Shown here: one piece after another, positions 1 to 6,310 of the stretch
How positions within the stretch are numbered: position 1 is the first letter of the stretch
Layout of the letters: every line of letters begins with the position of its first letter
DNA from: an uncultured Oscillospiraceae bacterium
GTDB taxonomy: Bacteria > Bacillota > Clostridia > Oscillospirales > Acutalibacteraceae
Length of the DNA stretch: 8,317 nucleotides
NCBI GenBank assembly: GCA_900544515.1
Contig: UQVI01000084.1
Location: 1-8,317 of the forward strand
Reading direction: 5' to 3'
The notes under the pieces: generated by a model
What the model was told of the DNA's origin: nothing
Databases searched by the model: none
What the model saw: only the letters and a program-made list of their open reading frames with translations
Made by a program: the position numbers and the translations under genes

Positions 1-68
1 GAATACCATCCGTAAATAATATACAACATTTTATCTTATTTGTAAAGCATAAATATAAATACAAATTC

Positions 69-112
69 AAAGCATAAAAATCGGTCAATTATGCAACCGT
101 TTTTTATGCTTT
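69..112. terminator. Bidirectional terminator-like hairpin
   Basis: Arms 69-85 and 96-112 pair over 16 of 17 positions (AAAGCATAAAAA with TTTTTTATGCTTT outside, CGGT with ACCG inside) around a 10-nt loop. In both directions the GC core is followed by five or six T residues, so it could terminate the lipoprotein operon and any gene converging from the left. The word AAAGCATAAA also occurs at 44-53. The rest of 1-118 is AT-rich, and I see no gene in it. Confidence 0.6.
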
Positions 113-118
113 AAAAAT

Positions 119-262
119 TATAGTTTAGCAAACTGAATAGCAATAGGTTATAACTCTGCATTTCTTTTCCGCAGGCATACTGTCGTATGGCAAGAGAAAA
201 AATGTGCAGTTATGCCTATTTTTGCATCTTCAGACTGTCGATATTCAGTTCGCTAAACTATA
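119..262. repeat. 144-nt imperfect palindrome (MITE-like or structured RNA)
   Basis: The outer arms 119-139 and 242-262 are 21-bp inverted repeats with one mismatch. Inside, AATAGG (142-147) pairs with CCTATT (215-220), ATAACT (150-155) with AGTTAT (208-213), and CATAC (176-180) with GTATG (185-189) around a TGTC loop, with an AT-rich, partly pairing stretch between. The arms end in TA on both sides, which would fit a TA target duplication of a small non-autonomous element. It starts 6 nt beyond the lipoprotein stop and could equally act as a 3' RNA structure. Confidence 0.6.
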
Positions 263-268
263 CTCTGA

Positions 269-1108
269 TTAGTCTTTTACTTCTGCCCATACACCGCTGT
301 CGTAAGACGGAATATCAATCTTTGGTCCGTAATATACAGTCTCCAGCTTATATATTTCCTTATCAGCTGAAATATTTTTACCTAATTTTTCCTCAGCATA
401 TACTACGATTGATGCAAAGCGATCATAGGAAAGCTCAATGGTTGCATATTTTGCGCCTTCAAAAATTGAAGCTTTTCCGTATTCTGTTTTGTATCTATCC
501 GTGTAATCATCTTTCACTGCAAAGGAAAATTTTACAACTTTTCCGTTATGCTCCATAAGGCTGTTGTCAATATCAAAAATCATATCATCAACAGACAAAT
601 ATTGCAGTTCGTCGAGTATCGCATCCAGAGAATATTTTGCTTTAAAATCATTACCGGCGATAAAGCTTTGCGGTGACATTTCTGTTTTTCTGTAATTTGA
701 TGCATTGCCTGAATCATCAAAATCATTTTCAAAAAGATAGCTTTTTACATCATCACCTGAAGAGCTTTCTGACTTTCCGCATAATGCTTTGTAAACACTC
801 TTTTTATTATACTCCTCAAAAACATCCACTTTCATATTGGAGCATTCGCCGTTTTCGTCACGTATAACATTAAACTTCTTATCCATTTCAGCATATACAT
901 TGCAGGTACGCCAGGAGCTATGGTCAGATGCATTGACAGTTTCTTTCCAGTAATAAAGCTCTTCACTCAGTGAATTCTCAATTGCCTTTGGGTACAGTTT
1001 CTTTAACTCATCAACTGAATAGCTGTTTAATGAGCAGCCGCTTACAGATAAAATCAATAATATAACACAAGCAAGGCAGACAAACTTTCTGATCATTTCC
1101 TTTTTCAT
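269..1108 (-). CDS. Unknown secreted lipoprotein
   Basis: Protein of 279 residues from the ATG at 1108. A lipoprotein signal peptide is clear: basic start (M-K-K-E-M-I-R-K), hydrophobic stretch 9-23, and lipobox V-S-G-C with the lipidated Cys at 25. The mature part is soluble, rich in Asp, Ser and Tyr, and predicted to be anchored on the outer face of the membrane. I do not recognise a domain. The start overlaps the transporter stop (TGATG), with AAGGAG (1118-1123) 9 nt before the ATG. A GTG at 1111 is an alternative one codon longer. Coupling to the transporter suggests a shared role such as a surface accessory or ligand-binding partner, but it does not resemble standard extracellular solute-binding proteins of ABC systems, and the function is open. 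Confidence 0.85.
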   Translation of the reverse strand: MKKEMIRKFVCLACVILLILSVSGCSLNSYSVDELKKLYPKAIENSLSEELYYWKETVNASDHSSWRTCNVYAEMDKKFNVIRDENGECSNMKVDVFEEYNKKSVYKALCGKSESSSGDDVKSYLFENDFDDSGNASNYRKTEMSPQSFIAGNDFKAKYSLDAILDELQYLSVDDMIFDIDNSLMEHNGKVVKFSFAVKDDYTDRYKTEYGKASIFEGAKYATIELSYDRFASIVVYAEEKLGKNISADKEIYKLETVYYGPKIDIPSYDSGVWAEVKD

Positions 1109-3291
1109 CACTTATTTCTCCTTCCTGCAATGGATTTTTTCCTTGATGATTTAATGCTTTCCTGTTTCTCGCGTTCACGTATGATTTCACAGGCTTCTTC
1201 ATAATGGGATTCTGCCCATTCCATAACCCTGTCCTTATTCTCATAACTATGAACAAGCTTTTTGGCAGCAGCATATGGTGCAATGGTTTTATAATAAAGA
1301 TCAAATTCGCCCTCAATCATTTTAATCTGAGCATTTTTAAATTTGTTTTCTGCCTTAGTATTATCAGGCAAAGCGTAAGCTTCATTCAGCTTATCCTCAT
1401 CAGGCTTAACAATACCATTAGGATAATTCTTCTTAATCAGCTTACCTGATTTCACAACAGCCTTAGCCTGTTTGATATAATACTTTCTGAGTGCACGTTC
1501 TGTTTTATTATGCTTGGGCATATTACGTGCTTTGGCAATAATGGATTCATCCATAAATGCCAATGCAGATATATCATTTGCAATAAGCTTTCTTGCGCTT
1601 TCAAGCTTATGCTGCCACTGAGGAGTATCGAATTTGTTTAACTCCTCCATAAAGATACCAACCTCAGTCTGTTCAGCTGCAAAAGCTTTTGCTTTTAAAT
1701 ATTCCTTCCTTGCTTTTTCCTTATCCTCACCCTTTAATGATTTCATATTCTCCTTCATCGTCTTAAAATCCGGAACAGGAGAATTTTTTAATTCCAGGCC
1801 GCTTCTTACAGCTTCAACACCATTTTTAATAACATCTGCATTAAAATCACCTGATTCAAAATCATCAAACAAGGCTCTGTATCTGAGAACACGGATGATA
1901 TTCTGATGCTTTTCCTTTGACATACTGTAGAAACAGAAAGGAATAAGATTCAAAACAGCACCAATGATTGCAAGAATACACAATACCAGGAAAAGTGAGT
2001 TTCTTACATTAGGGTCATAAAGAATGTCGTAGTTTGTTGTAAGACCAAAGCACTCATAGACATACGGAATTACATATCCGCTTAAAAGAGTAATCGGCAT
2101 CGTAATCATACCGGCAAGACCGAATACAAAGTCCATTCTGTATCCGCATATATATTGCTGATAATCCTTAACCTCTGAATGCATTACCTGATTATAAACA
2201 AGGCTGAGTGCATTAACAAGATTGTTCATATACATAATGATAAACATTATGGTTGGTGACTTGAATGTGAAAATAAGAATAAAACAGAATACCACATTAA
2301 GCAGATTATGATAGATAAGCAGCTTTTTGTTGCCGAGCTTTTTAAGCAAAAACGGAGTAATCGCCATTGCAATACCGCTGGCAGTGCCCATTACCGTATT
2401 GAGAATACCGTATGCCGTCATATCCTGAACGCTGTAAATATATATCCAGCTGAAGAACACACCCGTTGCCGACTCAAGAAATCCGATAAGACTTGCAATC
2501 TGCCTTATCCACCAATGCTTATTCTTAAGAATCATAAGAGCACCTTCAATAATTCCTACCTTCTGAACATAGGTAGATGAGGTTACTACTCGTTCCTTGC
2601 ATCCAAAAGCAGTAAAGAAATTCAAGGCCAGTCCGATAAGCGAAACAGGTGCAAGAACATATCTGTATGTATTGATATTGGTGTAACCTCCTGTGAGGTT
2701 TGATAAAATAGGAATAAACAAACCTGTAAGTGTAGGTGCAAAACTATAAATAATTGAGTTGATGGATAATACCTTTGCACGCTCCTCGCTGTTCGGCGTT
2801 ATAACCGTCTGAAGCTCTGAATAAGTATCTGTAAACAACGGCTGTATCATACTGATTGTAATTGCAAAAACAAATACGCATATGAATTTCTCGTTATAAG
2901 ACATAGTCTGAAACGGCAAAAAAACGAATATCACCGAAAGTACTGCCAAAGGTATTCCTGCAAAAGCAATATATGGTCTGAATCTTCCCCATTTCGTACG
3001 TGTATTATCAACAATATGTGCTCTGATGAAGAAAAACAAAACATTTAAAATTGTCTGAGCGGTTAACATATACTGCAGATGTATAGGGCGGATGCCTATA
3101 GTTGAGCCCAGCAGAGTATTACCTGCACTTAGTCCCATCTGCCACACAAGCAGCATTGTGAGCTGATTTCCCATACCGCCAAGAGCCAGATTAATCAGTT
3201 CCTTATATGAAACAAAATTCCCCTGTGCAGGATGCTTCCAGTGTGAGGTAATATCCTTATAGACATTACTTACAATATTTTTCACTTTCAT
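1108..3291 (-). CDS. GPH/MelB-type MFS symporter with long C-terminal cytoplasmic extension
   Basis: Membrane protein of 727 residues. Residues about 30-455 form a hydrophobic MFS core with roughly twelve membrane segments. It carries the GPH-family signatures: D-N-T-R-T-K-W-G-R-F-R-P-Y (95-107) in the loop after the second or third segment, and E-V-K-D-Y-x-x-Y-I-C-G-Y-R-M-D (373-387) in the loop before the last pair. Family members move glycosides, pentosides or hexuronides with a cation; the substrate here is unknown. The odd part is the C-terminal tail of about 270 charged, mostly helical residues (456-727), ending in a basic K/R-rich stretch. It does not look like the phosphotransferase IIA domain fused to LacS transporters, and I do not recognise it. 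The gene begins a separate transcription unit after the enzyme operon and overlaps the lipoprotein gene by one base. Confidence 0.88.
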   Translation of the reverse strand: MKVKNIVSNVYKDITSHWKHPAQGNFVSYKELINLALGGMGNQLTMLLVWQMGLSAGNTLLGSTIGIRPIHLQYMLTAQTILNVLFFFIRAHIVDNTRTKWGRFRPYIAFAGIPLAVLSVIFVFLPFQTMSYNEKFICVFVFAITISMIQPLFTDTYSELQTVITPNSEERAKVLSINSIIYSFAPTLTGLFIPILSNLTGGYTNINTYRYVLAPVSLIGLALNFFTAFGCKERVVTSSTYVQKVGIIEGALMILKNKHWWIRQIASLIGFLESATGVFFSWIYIYSVQDMTAYGILNTVMGTASGIAMAITPFLLKKLGNKKLLIYHNLLNVVFCFILIFTFKSPTIMFIIMYMNNLVNALSLVYNQVMHSEVKDYQQYICGYRMDFVFGLAGMITMPITLLSGYVIPYVYECFGLTTNYDILYDPNVRNSLFLVLCILAIIGAVLNLIPFCFYSMSKEKHQNIIRVLRYRALFDDFESGDFNADVIKNGVEAVRSGLELKNSPVPDFKTMKENMKSLKGEDKEKARKEYLKAKAFAAEQTEVGIFMEELNKFDTPQWQHKLESARKLIANDISALAFMDESIIAKARNMPKHNKTERALRKYYIKQAKAVVKSGKLIKKNYPNGIVKPDEDKLNEAYALPDNTKAENKFKNAQIKMIEGEFDLYYKTIAPYAAAKKLVHSYENKDRVMEWAESHYEEACEIIREREKQESIKSSRKKSIAGRRNK

Positions 3292-3298
3292 TTTTATT

Positions 3299-3304
3299 CC
3301 CCTC
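3299..3304 (-). promoter_or_regulatory. Ribosome binding site of the transporter
   Basis: GAGGGG on the minus strand lies 7 nt before the ATG at 3291. The in-frame ATG at 3324 lies before this site and has no comparable motif, so the shorter start is preferred. Confidence 0.75.
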
Positions 3305-3312
3305 AAAAAAGT

Positions 3313-3332
3313 ATTGCGAAGCAATTTATTGC
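3313..3332 (-). repeat. Alternating ATTGC/GCAAT words in the transporter leader
   Basis: ATTGC (3313-3317), GCAAT (3321-3325) and ATTGC (3328-3332) form two overlapping, mutually exclusive 5-bp inverted repeats with loops of 3 and 2 nt. They sit between the -10 box and the ribosome binding site (GAGGGG, 3299-3304). They could be an operator or a small leader RNA structure, or chance in AT-rich DNA. Confidence 0.4.
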
Positions 3333-3338
3333 TTTTTC

Positions 3339-3347
3339 ATTATACCA
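3339..3347 (-). promoter_or_regulatory. Extended -10 promoter of the transporter operon
   Basis: The minus strand reads TGGTATAAT, a consensus -10 hexamer (3344-3339) with the TG extension. No good -35 box is found 16-18 nt upstream, where the sequence is AT-rich, consistent with an extended -10 promoter. It lies downstream of the terminator and about 48 nt before the start codon, giving a short leader of roughly 40 nt. Confidence 0.65.
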
Positions 3348-3452
3348 TTTTTTTAATTGACATTGTTATTAAATCAAGTAAAATGCTGTTCCTTTGCCAA
3401 TTTCTATATTTCTCACAATTTTTAATATTCACCTTTGTTCATTTTGCCATAA

Positions 3453-3496
3453 CAAAAAATTCCGAATACCTGTACTGTGTACGGCATTCGGAATTT
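3453..3496 (-). terminator. Intrinsic terminator after SCP2-B
   Basis: On the minus strand, an 11-bp perfect stem (3486-3496 with 3457-3467, core TTCCGAAT/ATTCGGAA) continues inward through GCCGTAC/GTACAGG with one bulge and a small loop. It runs directly into six T residues (3459-3454). It begins 13 nt after the SCP2-B stop. This is a textbook rho-independent terminator and separates the enzyme operon from the transporter operon. Confidence 0.88.
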
Positions 3497-3509
3497 AATT
3501 TATTTATAT

Positions 3510-4307
3510 TTATTTTGCAAGGTCGCCGACAAGCATCATATAATCACCTATCTGCACACCAAACTCAGGTGCACCCTCCATAATAAGCTGCTTATTTGCA
3601 GTCATCTGGAACATATCACCTGTGCCCAGCAATATTTTAAGTGCTGATGTAGCACAGTCAAATTTCATACAGAAGAATGGCTTAGCTCTTTTATACTCGC
3701 CTCTGCCCGCTCTTGACTTGCCTGCCTTAACTCTCATATAGGCTGTGCACTCGGGATGACCCTCAACTGCCCACTGATAACAGCGATCAGGGCTCTTAAG
3801 TGCCCAGTCATGCACTGCAGGATGACCCATTTTATTAAGCTGTGAAATACCTGATGAAAGCAGATAAAAATACAGCTTACAAAGGAGGAGAGAAAGCTCC
3901 TCGTCATCCTCAGGCGGCTCAGCAATACCAAGCAATGAGGACATTTTAAGAAGCACCATCATAAATTTGATGAACTTGCCAAAGGATTTAATCTTCATTT
4001 TAGGCAGCTTGCTCATATCACCCTTCATAAAAGCATTCATCTTTTCCAAAGAGGAAAATGCAAGCTCCGCGTCAATCTTATCTTGTCCCAAATATTCACC
4101 GAGTTTCACAGACCATTCACCATTTTCAACGATAAAATGAACAGCCTCCTTATCCTCAGCATTCACTTTTGCAGATACCTGATAAATCGCATTGACGCCC
4201 TCAAATTTCTTTTTTAGCTCAGGAACATCTGTTGCAATCGTTTTCATAAGAGGTAAGGCACCTGCCATAAACACCTTATTGGTGTAACGTGTTTCATCAC
4301 TTGCCAT
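3510..4307 (-). CDS. Double SCP2-like domain protein (SCP2-B)
   Basis: Complete 265-residue soluble protein without signal peptide. Two SCP2-like halves can be made out. The first (about 38-125) has a hydrophobic strand pattern and F-S-S-L-E-K-M-N-A (84-92). The second (about 188-260) has M-K-F-D, L-L-G-T-G and a final I-M-E-G-A strand and helix. Between them lies an acidic linker (P-P-E-D-D-E-E, 131-137) and a helical hairpin. The layout repeats that of the truncated gene at the right edge, so the two are probably distant paralogues. The SCP2 fold offers a hydrophobic cavity, so binding of a lipid-like or otherwise apolar ligand, or a scaffold role for the neighbouring enzymes, is possible; neither is shown. 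The start at 4307 is chosen because AAAGGAG (4317-4323) lies 9 nt before it; the in-frame ATG at 4334 lies upstream of this site. It is the last gene of its operon, 50 nt after the transketolase subunit and 13 nt before a terminator. Confidence 0.7.
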   Translation of the reverse strand: MASDETRYTNKVFMAGALPLMKTIATDVPELKKKFEGVNAIYQVSAKVNAEDKEAVHFIVENGEWSVKLGEYLGQDKIDAELAFSSLEKMNAFMKGDMSKLPKMKIKSFGKFIKFMMVLLKMSSLLGIAEPPEDDEELSLLLCKLYFYLLSSGISQLNKMGHPAVHDWALKSPDRCYQWAVEGHPECTAYMRVKAGKSRAGRGEYKRAKPFFCMKFDCATSALKILLGTGDMFQMTANKQLIMEGAPEFGVQIGDYMMLVGDLAK

Positions 4308-4316
4308 AGAAATACA

Positions 4317-4323
4317 CTCCTTT
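4317..4323 (-). promoter_or_regulatory. Ribosome binding site of SCP2-B
   Basis: AAAGGAG on the minus strand, 9 nt before the ATG at 4307. It lies downstream of the longer in-frame ATG at 4334 and so rules out the nine-codon extension. Confidence 0.8.
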
Positions 4324-4357
4324 CGTGATAGCATAATAATACGAGATTTTCTAAAAT

Positions 4358-5368
4358 TTAGAATTCATCATCCCACGCATCATCAGCTTCAAAATCAGCG
4401 TGCATCATTTCACCTATAGCCTCATTAATACCGTTCGCATCAATCTTTGCCATAGCAAGAAGATCCTCCTGAAGACCGATTGTGGAGAATGCGTCCTGAT
4501 GACCGAGCATCTTGAATGCACAGGCCTTGCCTGACTTTGCAACAACCTCTGCTACTGCTGAGCCAAGACCGCCCATAACCTCGTGGTCCTCAACCGTAAT
4601 AATTCTTCTGGTATCCATAACTGCTGAAAGGATTGCCTCCTCATCAACAGGCTTGATTGTATGCATATTCAGCACACGCACCTTGAGTCCTGCATCTGCC
4701 TCAGCCATACGTGCAGCCTGCATTGCCTCAAATACACAAGAGCCACAGGCAATAACTGTGATATCCGTACCCTCATTCATAACAGATGCTTTCTTGTAAT
4801 CGAACTTACACTCATCAAGATTTTTATAAATAACCTGATCAAAGCCGCGATTGATTCTGATATAAACAGGACCCGGAATATCATATGCAGCCTTAACTGC
4901 GTGATAAGTTTCCGTACCGTCACATGGGCAGATAACGGTCATATTCGGAAGTGTTCTCATACAAGCCATATCAATAAGTGAATGGTGCGTAGAGCCTGCC
5001 TGACCGAAAGATGTGCCTGCGTGTGTAGCAATAATTTTAACAGGAACATTCTGATAGCAGATATCTGTATGAATCTGATCAAGAGAACGTGCTGCAGTAA
5101 AAATAGCGAAAGTAGAAGCAAAAGGAACAAGACCATTCTTAGCCATACCTGCTGCTACACCGAAAAGATTCTGCTCAGCAATACCTACATTGAAAAATCT
5201 GTCAGGGAAATGCTCACCGAACATACCGATTTTAGTTGATTTCGCAAGGTCAGCTGTAAGAGCAACAACATCCTTATGCTCCTCACCAAGCTCACAGAGT
5301 GCAATACCATAGCACTCAGCTGTTGAAAGCTTAGTGGTATCTGTCATTGTATATGTCATTCCACCCAT
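4358..5368 (-). CDS. Transketolase, C-terminal subunit
   Basis: Soluble 336-residue protein holding the pyrimidine-binding and C-terminal domains of transketolase. The segment N-V-G-I-A-E-Q-N (60-67) carries the Glu65 that activates the thiamine ring of the partner chain. A-G-S-T-H-H (124-129) corresponds to the sugar-contacting T-H-Q loop, Y-I-R-I-N-R-G (169-175) supplies likely substrate-phosphate arginines, and V-E-D-H-E-V-M-G-G-L-G (259-269) is typical of the C domain. It starts 3 nt after the N-subunit stop, with AAGGAGG (5377-5383) spanning that stop 8 nt before the ATG at 5368, so the subunits are translationally coupled and probably made in equal amounts. The last 14 residues are strongly acidic (seven Asp/Glu), extending beyond the usual fold. 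DXP synthase and 2-oxoacid dehydrogenase E1-beta share this fold, but the partner and motifs favour transketolase. Confidence 0.95.
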   Translation of the reverse strand: MGGMTYTMTDTTKLSTAECYGIALCELGEEHKDVVALTADLAKSTKIGMFGEHFPDRFFNVGIAEQNLFGVAAGMAKNGLVPFASTFAIFTAARSLDQIHTDICYQNVPVKIIATHAGTSFGQAGSTHHSLIDMACMRTLPNMTVICPCDGTETYHAVKAAYDIPGPVYIRINRGFDQVIYKNLDECKFDYKKASVMNEGTDITVIACGSCVFEAMQAARMAEADAGLKVRVLNMHTIKPVDEEAILSAVMDTRRIITVEDHEVMGGLGSAVAEVVAKSGKACAFKMLGHQDAFSTIGLQEDLLAMAKIDANGINEAIGEMMHADFEADDAWDDEF

Positions 5369-5371
5369 AGC

Positions 5372-6265
5372 TTATGCCTCCTTTTCCGCACGCTCGCAGC
5401 GTTCTTTATAATATTTATCAAGACTCTCATTAGCCTGCTTTTCCATAGCATCATCCAGTGAGCCGTAGTGCCACAGGTAATTGTCCTTCATAAAGTCAAC
5501 ACCCTCGCCCTTGAAGGTATCCATAATAATAGCAGTCGGTTTATCTCCGCCGTCCTGATGATTCTTAATGGATGCCTCAATTGCGTCATTAAGCTCTTTG
5601 ATATTGTGACCGTCAACACGGATTACATTAAAGCCGAAAGCCTCAAACTTCTTGTCAACAGGCTCAACCTTCATCTCGTCATCAACACGTCCGTCAATCA
5701 TACACTTATTCATATCTGCAAGAACAACAACATTGGAAAGCTTGAACTGAGCAGCACTCATAGCAGCCTCCCAGTTTGAACCCTCGTTAAGCTCGCCGTC
5801 GCCTGTAAGTACAAAGTTCATATAATCAATGCCCTTTACTTTTCCTGCAAGTGCAAAGCCTACAGCAAGTGAAAGACCGTGACCCAGTGAACCTGTTGAG
5901 CAGTCAGCACCTTTAACCTTATTGCAGTCAAGATGCATACCAACCTTAGCACCGGTAAGATTGAATATTTTCAGCTCATCAACAGGAAAATAGCCAAGAT
6001 CGCAAAGAATAGGTGCATAACCTACTGCACAGTGACCTTTGGAAAGAATAAAACGATCCCTGTCTTCCATCTCAGGATCGGAAGGATCAACCTTCATAAA
6101 ACGATAATACAATGTAACCATTGCATCCATCGCACTGAGTGAGCCGCCGATATGGCCTGAACCACCCCAGATTGCTGTCTGAATAGCCATTCTTCGCATT
6201 TCGTCAGCCTTTTTTTCAAGACGCAGCCATTCAGCTTTGTCAAACGGCTTGTAATCAACTGGCAT
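5372..6265 (-). CDS. Transketolase, N-terminal (ThDP-binding) subunit
   Basis: Soluble 297-residue protein covering the pyrophosphate-binding half of transketolase. Visible motifs are G-S-G-H-I-G (His38), S-K-G-H (His78), G-S-L-G-H-G (125-130), the ThDP/metal motif G-D-G-E (155-158) ending in D-M-N-K (184-187), and L-W-H-Y-G with His266. With the C-terminal subunit encoded next door it should form a split transketolase that moves a two-carbon ketol unit between a ketose and an aldose or aldehyde, using thiamine diphosphate and a divalent metal. Length is normal for stand-alone N subunits. A ribosome binding site AAGGGGGA (6272-6279) lies 6 nt before the ATG. The natural substrate may be a standard pentose phosphate or a special sugar. 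Known split transketolases include housekeeping forms and the specialised apulose-4-phosphate and 6-deoxy-6-sulfofructose enzymes. Placement between an aminotransferase and SCP2-like genes favours a specialised role, but that is inference. Confidence 0.95.
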   Translation of the reverse strand: MPVDYKPFDKAEWLRLEKKADEMRRMAIQTAIWGGSGHIGGSLSAMDAMVTLYYRFMKVDPSDPEMEDRDRFILSKGHCAVGYAPILCDLGYFPVDELKIFNLTGAKVGMHLDCNKVKGADCSTGSLGHGLSLAVGFALAGKVKGIDYMNFVLTGDGELNEGSNWEAAMSAAQFKLSNVVVLADMNKCMIDGRVDDEMKVEPVDKKFEAFGFNVIRVDGHNIKELNDAIEASIKNHQDGGDKPTAIIMDTFKGEGVDFMKDNYLWHYGSLDDAMEKQANESLDKYYKERCERAEKEA

Positions 6266-6310
6266 AATATATCCCCCTTAATAATATATATGATAAATAA
6301 TTATACAAAA

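Noticed and set aside
187..558. Plus-strand open frame of 123 codons
   Set aside because: Begins inside the palindrome and runs antisense through the lipoprotein gene; no ribosome binding site.
1011..1316. Small open frame of about 100 codons on the minus strand
   Set aside because: Overlaps both the transporter end and the lipoprotein start in another frame, and its translation is unlike a folded protein; a shadow frame.
4350..4362. TCTAAA/TTTAGA inverted repeat at the end of the transketolase C subunit gene
   Set aside because: Only 6 bp, AT-rich, overlapping the stop codon and with no T-tract; likely chance.
4358..6265. Split DXP synthase or 2-oxoacid dehydrogenase E1
   Set aside because: The N-subunit motifs (G-S-G-H-I-G, S-K-G-H, G-S-L-G-H-G, L-W-H-Y-G) are those of transketolase, and no lipoyl-domain E2/E3 or isoprenoid genes are adjacent.
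6266..6310. Possible internal promoter in the 45-nt gap before the transketolase N subunit
   Set aside because: The gap is AT-rich and offers several weak TATAAT-like words, but none has a convincing -35 or extended -10 context.
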